IMG/VR virus record: IMGVR_UViG_3300042549_003496
Coordinates: 1 to 45,859 of that record
Length of the DNA stretch: 45,859 nt
Reading direction: 5' to 3' (one strand)
Source: a virus
Shown: positions 1 through 4,495 of the stretch, one piece after another
Layout of the letters: each line of letters starts with the position of its first letter
Position numbering within the stretch: position 1 is the first letter of the stretch
The notes under the pieces: model-generated
Told to the model about the DNA's origin: nothing
The model's database searches: none
What the model saw: only the letters and a program-made list of their open reading frames with translations
Position numbers and translations under genes: made by a program

Positions 1-158
1 CACCAACCACCAACCCACCAAACCATGAATAACAAGTCCAACATCGCAACCATGATTCAAGCGTTGCAAATCCCCGAGACCATCACCCCCGCCGAATACC
101 CAAGCATCCGACTTGTCGGTGCCGATGGTAATGTCTTCAACCTGATGGGCATTGCGGC
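1..158. repeat. Left copy of the contig-end redundancy
   Basis: These bases recur at 45702-45859 with two substitutions (C19 against A45720, A32 against C45733). The simplest reading is that the contig is a closed circle with a trimming overlap, giving a unit of about 45,701 bp. A genuine direct terminal repeat is less likely, because the overlap stops inside a gene. The second mismatch changes codon 3 of the first gene from Asn to Thr. Confidence 0.85.
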
Positions 159-324
159 GAAGGCTTGGCGACCCGTTGACCGAGGCGTTTCCGAGCGTCT
201 GTTCAGCGTCATCAACAACCACGCCGAAGGCTACGATGAAGTGCTGGGGCTCCTGCTTTCCATCTCCTCCTCCGCCAGCAACAATGATTTCTCCGAAGAA
301 AACGAGGAGGACACCTATGAGTAA
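25..324 (+). CDS. Hypothetical protein, first gene after the circle junction (99 aa)
   Basis: No family is recognised. The product is a small soluble acidic protein with no membrane segment and a Ser/Asn/Glu-rich tail. The start is the ATG that follows a C/A-rich leader. The promoter-like element for this gene lies across the circle junction at 45656-45685, 40 nt upstream of the second copy of this ATG. The stop overlaps the next gene in an ATGAGTAA arrangement, so the two are probably translationally coupled. It belongs to the plus-strand cassette array; function unknown. Confidence 0.75.
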   Translation: MNNKSNIATMIQALQIPETITPAEYPSIRLVGADGNVFNLMGIAAKAWRPVDRGVSERLFSVINNHAEGYDEVLGLLLSISSSASNNDFSEENEEDTYE

Positions 325-547
325 CATGGGCTATTGCAGGTTCGCCAACACTGTGTCCGACCTGCGGGAATGCTACGAGAAATTTAATGATGTCGAGTCG
401 CAAAGTGAAGCGAAAGCCCGACTGCGACTGTTCAATCTCTGTAAGGAGATTATCAATAGGTACGGAGACGATGCTGGCGAAGTCCCCGAGTACCTCGAAA
501 AAGAAGCCACGATGTCCGATGATGACCTCTACGACCTTAATGGCTGA
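317..547 (+). CDS. Hypothetical protein (76 aa)
   Basis: The ATG at 317 overlaps the end of the preceding gene by 8 nt. The frame is open further upstream, but that part is a shadow of gene 25-324. A GAGGAG sequence 7 nt before the ATG is one of the few Shine-Dalgarno-like sites in the window and supports this start (ATG 326 is the alternative). The product is a helical acidic protein (RECYEKFNDVES, DDDLYDLNG end) with no recognised domain. It shares the transcript of gene 25-324. Confidence 0.7.
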   Translation: MSNMGYCRFANTVSDLRECYEKFNDVESQSEAKARLRLFNLCKEIINRYGDDAGEVPEYLEKEATMSDDDLYDLNG

Positions 548-718
548 AGAGTAACTGCGGTAACCCCGCCACTTGTTTGTGTGTTTGAAACAAACGCTCA
601 CGGATTGTATCTAGCAGTCCGTACTAGATTGGAGACTACCTGTTGCAACGGGTGTTATAAAGACGAGTCAAGTTGTTCGCTGATAATTTGGTGTAACGAC
701 ATTGCCCCTCCAACCCAC
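548..718. other. Non-coding stretch with several small hairpins
   Basis: No convincing gene lies here. Visible inverted repeats are ACGGA...TCCGT (600-622), TCTAG...CTAGA (609-627) and ACCTG-TTGCAA-CGGGT (639-654) nested inside GACT...AGTC. A possible promoter, TTGAAA, 17 nt, TATCTA, would start an RNA near 620. It may be a structured untranslated region or small RNA; no known family is recognised. Confidence 0.35.
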
Positions 719-748
719 TTTTCTACCACCCCCCCTACCGAGTAAAAG
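719..748 (+). promoter_or_regulatory. Repeated promoter-like element, copy 1
   Basis: -35-like TTTTCT (719-724), 18-nt spacer beginning ACCA plus 7 C, -10-like TAAAAG (743-748). The gene ATG follows 20 nt later, leaving a predicted leader of about 14 nt. Confidence 0.65.
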
Positions 749-768
749 GGAAGAGTAACACCGAACCA

Positions 769-1122
769 ATGACCACCCCCCGATACATCACCTGCTACGA
801 AGTCACCCGACTTTGCTACTCCCCCGCTGAGGGCGGTTGCTACTACGACCACCACCGCTTTGTCGGTTCCATGTCCGTAAAGGATATCCCGCTGGGTAAT
901 GAGTGGTGGCAAAATGCCTCCAACAAAACCCTCGAAGAGGCTGGTGAGAGTCTGTTTCGTGACCAGTGCGGTGCGGTATTTGAGGATGATACCATCGAAC
1001 AATGGGGCAACACCCGAAAAGTGCGTGGCATATCATCCGCAAGCCCCGAGGCTACCCACCGTATCTACCTCGAAGAGGTGCTAGGCGAAAACACCACCAT
1101 TAAAGTGCCTGTTTACGAATAG
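769..1122 (+). CDS. Hypothetical cassette protein (117 aa)
   Basis: A small soluble protein starting M-T-T-P-R-Y-I-T-C-Y-E-V, with aromatic and Cys residues early (CYSPAEGGCYYD). This N-terminus resembles small phage proteins of unknown function that I know only from memory. No catalytic motif is visible. The next promoter copy starts 7 nt after its TAG stop, so it is probably a single-gene transcript. Function unknown. Confidence 0.75.
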   Translation: MTTPRYITCYEVTRLCYSPAEGGCYYDHHRFVGSMSVKDIPLGNEWWQNASNKTLEEAGESLFRDQCGAVFEDDTIEQWGNTRKVRGISSASPEATHRIYLEEVLGENTTIKVPVYE

Positions 1123-1129
1123 CCACCGC

Positions 1130-1159
1130 TTTTCTACCACCCCCCCTAACCAATAAAAC
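1130..1159 (+). promoter_or_regulatory. Repeated promoter-like element, copy 2 (leaderless type)
   Basis: -35-like TTTTCT, ACCA plus 7 C, -10-like TAAAAC ending at 1159. The ATG begins 6 nt later at 1166, where a normal start point would fall, so the mRNA is predicted to be leaderless. Confidence 0.7.
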
Positions 1160-1165
1160 GAAAGT

Positions 1166-1390
1166 ATGAAACAACCCCCTGTCACTGTCCAGTGTTCGGC
1201 ACCCACCCAAATCGGCTATGATGAGTACATCCTCATCGGCTTCGACCAGAATGAGTGTGCCATCATTAATGAAGGCGATTCTATTGGCATGCTTGATTTG
1301 AAGTGCTATTGCCCTAGGGCTGACCGCCCCGCTGGCTACTCGTTCAAGCACGATGGTGTGTGGTATGAATTCACCCACTCGGTAAAGTGA
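1166..1390 (+). CDS. Hypothetical cassette protein (74 aa)
   Basis: A compact soluble protein whose alternating hydrophobic pattern (YDEYILIGFDQNECAIINEGD, read as two short strands) suggests beta structure. No family is recognised. The start is fixed by the promoter copy whose -10 ends 6 nt upstream; no Shine-Dalgarno can exist in so short a leader. A minus-strand open frame of 92 codons over the same bases is rejected as a shadow. Confidence 0.75.
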   Translation: MKQPPVTVQCSAPTQIGYDEYILIGFDQNECAIINEGDSIGMLDLKCYCPRADRPAGYSFKHDGVWYEFTHSVK

Positions 1391-1392
1391 GG

Positions 1393-1422
1393 TTTCCTAC
1401 CACCCCCCCTAATCCATAGATT
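1393..1422 (+). promoter_or_regulatory. Repeated promoter-like element, copy 3
   Basis: -35-like TTTCCT, ACCA plus 7 C, 18-nt spacing, -10-like TAGATT (1417-1422). The preceding gene stops at 1390, 2 nt before the element. The ATG is 20 nt downstream, after a short ACCAAC-type leader. Confidence 0.65.
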
Positions 1423-1442
1423 GAAATAGTACCAACAAACAA

Positions 1443-1640
1443 ATGCGAAACAACTTCTATATCGGCTCTGAACCAGTCAAGCGTAAGAATGTGTGGATTG
1501 TGACCATATATCTGCACACCTCCGAGAATCCCAAGGGATTGATTGATAGCGAAAATTCCTTCAAGACAAAGCGTGATGCGAAACTATTCATCGCTGGCTG
1601 GCTTGAATTCCTTGAATGCTACAAGCGTATCGGAAACTGA
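1443..1640 (+). CDS. Hypothetical cassette protein (65 aa)
   Basis: A basic small protein (VKRKNVWIVTIYL, SFKTKRDAKLFIAGW) with a pattern of strands then a helix, reminiscent of small nucleic-acid-binding folds but without a diagnostic motif. The leader is C/A-rich with no Shine-Dalgarno. It is followed 5 nt later by a second gene with no promoter copy of its own, so the two form a two-gene transcript. Confidence 0.7.
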   Translation: MRNNFYIGSEPVKRKNVWIVTIYLHTSENPKGLIDSENSFKTKRDAKLFIAGWLEFLECYKRIGN

Positions 1641-1645
1641 TTGAT

Positions 1646-1840
1646 ATGAAAGTTGCTCAATACAATAAATACCTGAACCAATACTGGAATTACAGGGACA
1701 TGGAATGGGTGGGCGATATTAACGATGCTACACATATTGATTTTGAACATGTATGCCTGCATTATACGCTATTGGAACCGCCGCTGATGTGGCAGAAGGT
1801 TCCCGATGCTGGATTGGCTACCACCCCCCCTAACCAATAA
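1646..1840 (+). CDS. Hypothetical protein ending inside the next promoter element (64 aa)
   Basis: ATG 1646 (MKVAQYNKYLNQYW) is preferred over an upstream in-frame start at 1616 that would overlap the preceding gene. The product is aromatic-rich with no recognised family. Its last codons are translated from the next promoter-like element: the spacer encodes the tail ATTPPNQ and the TAA stop is the first half of the -10 hexamer TAAAAC. This is one of three genes whose stop codon comes from a -10. Confidence 0.7.
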   Translation: MKVAQYNKYLNQYWNYRDMEWVGDINDATHIDFEHVCLHYTLLEPPLMWQKVPDAGLATTPPNQ

Positions 1841-1843
1841 AAC
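1814..1843 (+). promoter_or_regulatory. Repeated promoter-like element, copy 4 (leaderless; contains upstream stop codon)
   Basis: -35-like TTGGCT, ACCA plus 7 C, -10-like TAAAAC (1838-1843). The TAA of the -10 ends the upstream gene, and the next ATG starts 6 nt after the -10 at 1850. Confidence 0.7.
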
Positions 1844-1849
1844 GATTGT

Positions 1850-2152
1850 ATGGAAACCACCAACGACACCCCCGACATCACCGCCTCCCGTTACTGCGTC
1901 ATGGGGCCGAGCATCTCCTTCAACGCCGACTACATCACCCGTAGCGGTCACTACCGCCTCATCCCCCACCCCCACCGCTACCGAAATGAGGGCGAATCTA
2001 ATGAAGAATTCGATGCGTACATCGACAGCATCACTCTCATGCACCTCCCCGATACCTCCGAGGGCTTGGACAAGGCCGTAGAGGTGATGCGGATGTGGAA
2101 CACTGTGGGTGCCACTTGGGACGACTCGACTACCACCCCCCCTACCGAGTAA
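1850..2152 (+). CDS. Hypothetical cassette protein (100 aa)
   Basis: Predicted to be translated from a leaderless mRNA (-10 ends 6 nt before the ATG). The sequence has a beta-like N-terminal half and an acidic helical middle (NEGESNEEFDAYIDS, then GLDKAVEVMRMW). Its tail STTTPPTE is encoded by the next promoter spacer, and the TAA stop is the start of that element's -10. No family recognised. Open frames on both other strands here are shadows of the C-rich composition. Confidence 0.75.
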   Translation: METTNDTPDITASRYCVMGPSISFNADYITRSGHYRLIPHPHRYRNEGESNEEFDAYIDSITLMHLPDTSEGLDKAVEVMRMWNTVGATWDDSTTTPPTE

Positions 2153-2155
2153 AAG
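2126..2155 (+). promoter_or_regulatory. Repeated promoter-like element, copy 5 (contains upstream stop codon)
   Basis: -35-like TCGACT, ACCA plus 7 C, 18-nt spacing, -10-like TAAAAG (2150-2155). The TAA ends gene 1850-2152. A 35-nt C/A-rich leader (AGTACCAACAACCCACC...) precedes the next ATG. Confidence 0.65.
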
Positions 2156-2190
2156 GGAAGAGTACCAACAACCCACCACCCATAACCGCC

Positions 2191-2376
2191 ATGCCCTACG
2201 AAGTCCGCCCCATCACCTCCTTCCCCCAAACCGACCCCATCTGGGCGAATCCCAATGCAGGTGCATGGGTCATCTACGAGACCACTGACGGCTACATTGC
2301 CGATTCCTGCAAGTCCCTGACCGCCGCCGAGGCCAAGTGCAACCGCTGGAATGAGGACACCTCCGAAAACGAGTGA
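2191..2376 (+). CDS. Hypothetical cassette protein (61 aa)
   Basis: The frame opens upstream, but ATG 2191 (MPYEVRPITSFPQ) is the only start downstream of the promoter copy at 2126-2155, so it is preferred. The short protein reads as two strands and a helix (GAWVIYETTDGYIADSCKSL, then TAAEAKCNRW). That pattern is common in small phage proteins; no family is assigned. The leader lacks G-rich ribosome-binding sequence. Confidence 0.65.
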   Translation: MPYEVRPITSFPQTDPIWANPNAGAWVIYETTDGYIADSCKSLTAAEAKCNRWNEDTSENE

Positions 2377-2406
2377 TTCCCTACCACCCCCCCCATCCCT
2401 TAATCT
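2377..2406 (+). promoter_or_regulatory. Repeated promoter-like element, copy 6
   Basis: -35-like TTCCCT directly abuts the upstream TGA stop (2374-2376). ACCA plus 8 C, 18-nt spacing, -10-like TAATCT (2401-2406). The ATG lies 34 nt downstream. Confidence 0.65.
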
Positions 2407-2440
2407 AATCTTATCACCAACCGCTTCACCCCCAACACAT

Positions 2441-2740
2441 ATGAGCAACACCCCCAAGCCTGACATCGTCAAGTACCACCACATCAGCCACTACAACTAC
2501 TCGAAATCCTTCTTCGTGGGCATCGACTGGGACTCCGCCGCCGCCTTTCTCGCCGCCTACCCCGCCAAGGAGTTGACCTCGGATGAGGGCCGCTCCCGAG
2601 CCATCGTTCAGACCACGACCACGCCCCACGGCTATGTGAGCCGCAAGGTCATGGACATCAAGGATGTCGTGGAAATCGCCCAGCAGGAAATCGCCAATTA
2701 CCTGCCCAAGGCCGACCCCCTGCCCACGAAGGCCGAGTAG
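2441..2740 (+). CDS. Hypothetical cassette protein (99 aa)
   Basis: ATG 2441 (MSNTPKPDIVKYHH) is chosen because it lies downstream of the promoter copy; the in-frame extension to 2351 would be read from within the previous gene. The product carries many aromatic residues early (HISHYNYSKSFFVGIDWDS) and a helical C-terminal half (DIKDVVEIAQQEIANYL). No known domain is recognised. The stop abuts promoter copy 7. Confidence 0.7.
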   Translation: MSNTPKPDIVKYHHISHYNYSKSFFVGIDWDSAAAFLAAYPAKELTSDEGRSRAIVQTTTTPHGYVSRKVMDIKDVVEIAQQEIANYLPKADPLPTKAE

Positions 2741-2770
2741 TTGGCTACCACCCCCCCCACTGGGTAATGT
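2741..2770 (+). promoter_or_regulatory. Repeated promoter-like element, copy 7 (drives a non-coding stretch)
   Basis: -35-like TTGGCT, ACCA plus 8 C, 18-nt spacing, -10-like TAATGT (2765-2770). It is the only copy not followed closely by a convincing gene. The next 165 nt are a structured sequence. Confidence 0.65.
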
Positions 2771-2776
2771 GGGGAT

Positions 2777-2934
2777 GTTGATTGAAAGTTGATTGCATGA
2801 CGGGATGCCTGACCAGTACGGAAGGCAGGCATCCCACCCCCTTTCCCTTTGGGATAGGAGCGTAACCTCCCCCTCGCCTATTCATCCGAGTCTCGGGAAC
2901 ACCGCTCACAAAGCACCGCTCCTATCCCATCCCC
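2777..2934 (+). ncRNA. Candidate structured non-coding RNA
   Basis: A transcript from copy 7 would start near 2777. Two strong stems follow: GGGATGCCTG (2802-2811) pairs perfectly with CAGGCATCCC (2826-2835), and GGGATAGGAGCG (2851-2862) pairs perfectly with CGCTCCTATCCC (2917-2928) around a 54-nt loop that contains CCGA-GTC-TCGG. A 22-codon frame from ATG 2797 exists but is crossed by the first stem and shows no protein-like pattern. No U-rich terminator is seen, so it could also be a long 5' leader of gene 2999-3283. No known RNA family is recognised. Confidence 0.5.
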
Positions 2935-2964
2935 TTTCCTACCACCCCCCTCCCTCGGTAAAAC
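2935..2964 (+). promoter_or_regulatory. Repeated promoter-like element, copy 8
   Basis: -35-like TTTCCT, ACCA plus 6 C, 18-nt spacing, -10-like TAAAAC (2959-2964). The ATG is 34 nt downstream after an AGTACCAACAACCCATCACC-type leader. Confidence 0.65.
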
Positions 2965-2998
2965 GAAGGAGTACCAACAACCCATCACCCACCACATC

Positions 2999-3283
2999 AT
3001 GCCCCCCGCCACCCGCTACGCCATCACTGTGCCCGTCACCCTCGCCGCTGGACAAGTCGTCCGCTTCCTGCCCAACACCCCCGACACCTGCACCTTTGAC
3101 ACCCACGATGCGGCCCGCAAAGCCCTCGAAAATGTATACGATGCCCTCATTGCCATGGGTGAACCCCACTCCGCCATGGCGATGCAAATCACCCCGTATA
3201 ATGTCATGCTTACGGGTTCCGATGGGCAACACCTGCCCATGCTCCTCCCCGCCAATCACATCCGCTTCTCCTCGGTGGGCTAG
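2999..3283 (+). CDS. Hypothetical cassette protein (94 aa)
   Basis: A small soluble protein with a beta-rich start (YAITVPVTLAAGQVVRF), a central helix (DAARKALENVYDAL) and a beta-rich end. No family is recognised. A 228-codon minus-strand frame over this locus is rejected as composition-driven. The TAG stop at 3281-3283 is the first half of the next element's -35-like hexamer TAGACT. Confidence 0.75.
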   Translation: MPPATRYAITVPVTLAAGQVVRFLPNTPDTCTFDTHDAARKALENVYDALIAMGEPHSAMAMQITPYNVMLTGSDGQHLPMLLPANHIRFSSVG

Positions 3284-3310
3284 ACTACCACCCCCCCCAC
3301 CCCGTAGATT
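3281..3310 (+). promoter_or_regulatory. Repeated promoter-like element, copy 9 (-35 holds upstream stop)
   Basis: -35-like TAGACT (its TAG ends gene 2999-3283), ACCA plus 8 C, 18-nt spacing, -10-like TAGATT (3305-3310). A 39-nt C/A-rich leader made of repeated CCACCCA units precedes the ATG. Confidence 0.65.
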
Positions 3311-3349
3311 GGAAGAGTACCAACAACCCACCACCCACCACCCACCCAT

Positions 3350-3643
3350 ATGGCCCGCCTCAACACCCCCATCGCCTTCACCGCCTATCAGGCTTTCCCC
3401 GCCACTGACTCTCCCGAGTTGCACCACCGCCAGTTGCCCAAGGGCATCACTGACAGCGTGAAGCGGGAGTGGTACCGAACCGAGGGTGCCCGACTCCAAG
3501 CCCTCGCCATCGATGCGGGGAAGCAGGCCGAGGCCACTGGGTCTGCGTACTTCGCCTCCCTCGAAAGCACCCTTATCCACGAAGCGAAGCAGTGCGTACT
3601 TGCCTCCAAGCGGAAGAATGGGCATGTGGAGCGGGCTTCCTGA
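3350..3643 (+). CDS. Hypothetical cassette protein (97 aa)
   Basis: Starts MARLNTPIAFTAYQ; the second half is a long helical stretch rich in Arg, Ala and Glu (VKREWYRTEGARLQALAID and on). No family is recognised. The TGA stop (3641-3643) lies inside the next promoter element. Overlapping frames of 60-73 codons on either strand are shadows. Confidence 0.75.
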   Translation: MARLNTPIAFTAYQAFPATDSPELHHRQLPKGITDSVKREWYRTEGARLQALAIDAGKQAEATGSAYFASLESTLIHEAKQCVLASKRKNGHVERAS

Positions 3644-3666
3644 CCACCCCCCCCACCCAGTAGATT
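3637..3666 (+). promoter_or_regulatory. Repeated promoter-like element, copy 10 (leaderless type)
   Basis: -35-like TTCCTG, ACCA plus 8 C, 18-nt spacing, -10-like TAGATT (3661-3666). The upstream TGA stop overlaps the element, and the next ATG is 6 nt after the -10. Confidence 0.65.
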
Positions 3667-3672
3667 GAATCC

Positions 3673-3744
3673 ATGCTCCTATCCCTCCTGACCACCGCCC
3701 TGTTGTTCACATGCATCGTCACCCTCATCTACACTACCCGTTGA
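3673..3744 (+). CDS. Leaderless 23-residue hydrophobic peptide
   Basis: This very short frame encodes a peptide that is almost entirely one membrane-spanning segment (MLLSLLTTALLFTCIVTLIY, then TTR). Support comes from position: its ATG lies exactly 6 nt after a -10 hexamer of the repeated promoter, as for other leaderless genes here, and nothing else is encoded before the next copy. It may insert in the inner membrane; function unknown. Confidence 0.55.
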   Translation: MLLSLLTTALLFTCIVTLIYTTR

Positions 3745-3887
3745 GCGGAAACGATTGAGGCGAAACCTAGCCACCCCGCCCCGCTCCCTCCCGTAGGCAC
3801 CTACCCACCCCCGCCGCTCCGCCCCTCTCGTAGGCACCCACCCCCTCCTCATCAGGAGGTGCCGACCACCCCACCGCCGACCACCCC
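3745..3887. other. C-rich non-coding stretch with a compound hairpin
   Basis: No gene is supported. A short repeat GTAGGCACC occurs near 3793 and 3831. The second copy starts a hairpin: GGCAC (3833-3837) pairs with GTGCC (3859-3863) around an inner stem CTCCT-CATC-AGGAG (3845-3858). It could act as an mRNA 3' end or as part of a small RNA. No U-run follows. Confidence 0.35.
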
Positions 3888-3917
3888 TCGACCACCACCC
3901 CCCCTATCCCGTAGATT
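3888..3917 (+). promoter_or_regulatory. Repeated promoter-like element, copy 11
   Basis: -35-like TCGACC, ACCA plus 7 C, 18-nt spacing, -10-like TAGATT (3912-3917). The ATG is 47 nt downstream after a leader consisting almost wholly of C and A. Confidence 0.65.
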
Positions 3918-3964
3918 GGAGGTGTCACCACGACACCAACCCACCCACCACCCACCCACCCACC

Positions 3965-4186
3965 ATGACCCCCACCACCCGAACCCTGAACCGAGTCCGC
4001 CACCGCATCACTCAGGCCCGCAAGGCAACCGAGGCCGCCAAGACGGCCCTCTTCAACGGCGACATCGACACCGCCATCCGCCGCCGCAACCTCGCCTCCC
4101 GCCTCGCTGGCACCGCCAAGCGGCTCCTGAGGGCCGAAGCCGCCAAAGCCCTCGAATGGGTCGAGGAGCAGCAGTTCAACGGCTGA
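3965..4186 (+). CDS. Small basic helical protein (73 aa)
   Basis: An Arg/Ala-rich protein (LNRVRHRITQARKATEAAK, then RRRNLASRLAGTAKRLL) with two long predicted helices, possibly a helical hairpin that binds nucleic acid or a partner. No family is recognised. It is the last gene of the cassette array; hairpins beginning at 4188 follow its stop. A longer overlapping frame from 3859 is rejected because its protein is a composition artefact of Pro, His and Arg. Confidence 0.7.
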   Translation: MTPTTRTLNRVRHRITQARKATEAAKTALFNGDIDTAIRRRNLASRLAGTAKRLLRAEAAKALEWVEEQQFNG

Positions 4187-4193
4187 ACCCCAA

Positions 4194-4209
4194 GGGGTCA
4201 GGTGACCCC
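4194..4209 (+). terminator. Stem-loop after the cassette array, possible terminator
   Basis: GGGGTCA and TGACCCC can pair 8 nt after the last cassette stop codon. No U-run follows, so intrinsic termination is uncertain. Confidence 0.35.
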
Positions 4210-4250
4210 TCCTCCCTACCCTGTACCCTGTCTAAAAAGAGACACGATGG

Positions 4251-4284
4251 TAACAGTGGATGGGGAGGGGGGGGTTCACTGTTA
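4251..4284. other. 8-bp stem with a G-quadruplex-capable loop
   Basis: TAACAGTG (4251-4258) is the exact reverse complement of CACTGTTA (4277-4284). The 18-nt loop contains GGGG, A, then eight G, enough for a four-stranded G structure on the plus strand. It sits between the early and late regions. Confidence 0.55.
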
Positions 4285-4388
4285 ACATTTCCCCCCAATG
4301 AGGGGAGACATTCAACCAGACACAATTTTTTGCAAATAGACTAAACCTAAACCTATATGCCTCTTAAACCAGAGGGGATTACTAAGGG

Positions 4389-4411
4389 GGTTTACTAAAT
4401 TTAGTCAAACC
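4389..4411. promoter_or_regulatory. Inverted repeat, possible operator upstream of the late operon
   Basis: The perfect palindrome ACTAAATTTAGT (4394-4405) is extended by GGTTT on the left and AAACC on the right with one extra C. This two-fold symmetry is typical of a dimeric regulator site. It lies 85 bases before the first late gene. Confidence 0.4.
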
Positions 4412-4495
4412 GAAAAGGCAGATATATGAAAGATTTATTTCTAAATAAGTGTAGATTCCGTTTGACTTATTGTTTTATATGGTTTTCATGGTCGA

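Larger units (their letters stand above)
4187..4495. other. Hairpin-dense junction between early cassettes and the late operon
   Basis: No gene is visible in these 309 bases. In order: CCCCAAGGGG (4188-4197) overlapping the stem GGGGTCA/TGACCCC (4194-4209); GTCT-AAAAAG-AGAC (4230-4243); TAACAGTG/CACTGTTA with a G-rich loop (4251-4284); CCCC/GGGG (4293-4305); CCTCT/AGAGG (about 4361-4376); and an AT-rich inverted repeat (4389-4411). Then comes an AT-rich run with TTGACT but no well-placed -10. It may hold the end of the early transcripts, the late control region, a packaging site or part of a replication site; the sequence does not decide. Confidence 0.6.

Noticed and set aside
1-158. The end redundancy as a genuine direct terminal repeat
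   Set aside because: It ends inside a gene at an arbitrary base and has mismatches, which fits overlap of a circular assembly better; read mapping would decide.
2793-3461. A 222-codon plus-strand frame rich in Pro, Ser and Thr
   Set aside because: Produced by C-rich composition; it reads through the hairpins, a promoter copy and two genes in other frames.
2939-3625. A 228-codon minus-strand frame over two cassette genes
   Set aside because: Gly/Val-rich product of the complementary G-rich strand; it crosses two promoter elements and opposes better-supported genes.
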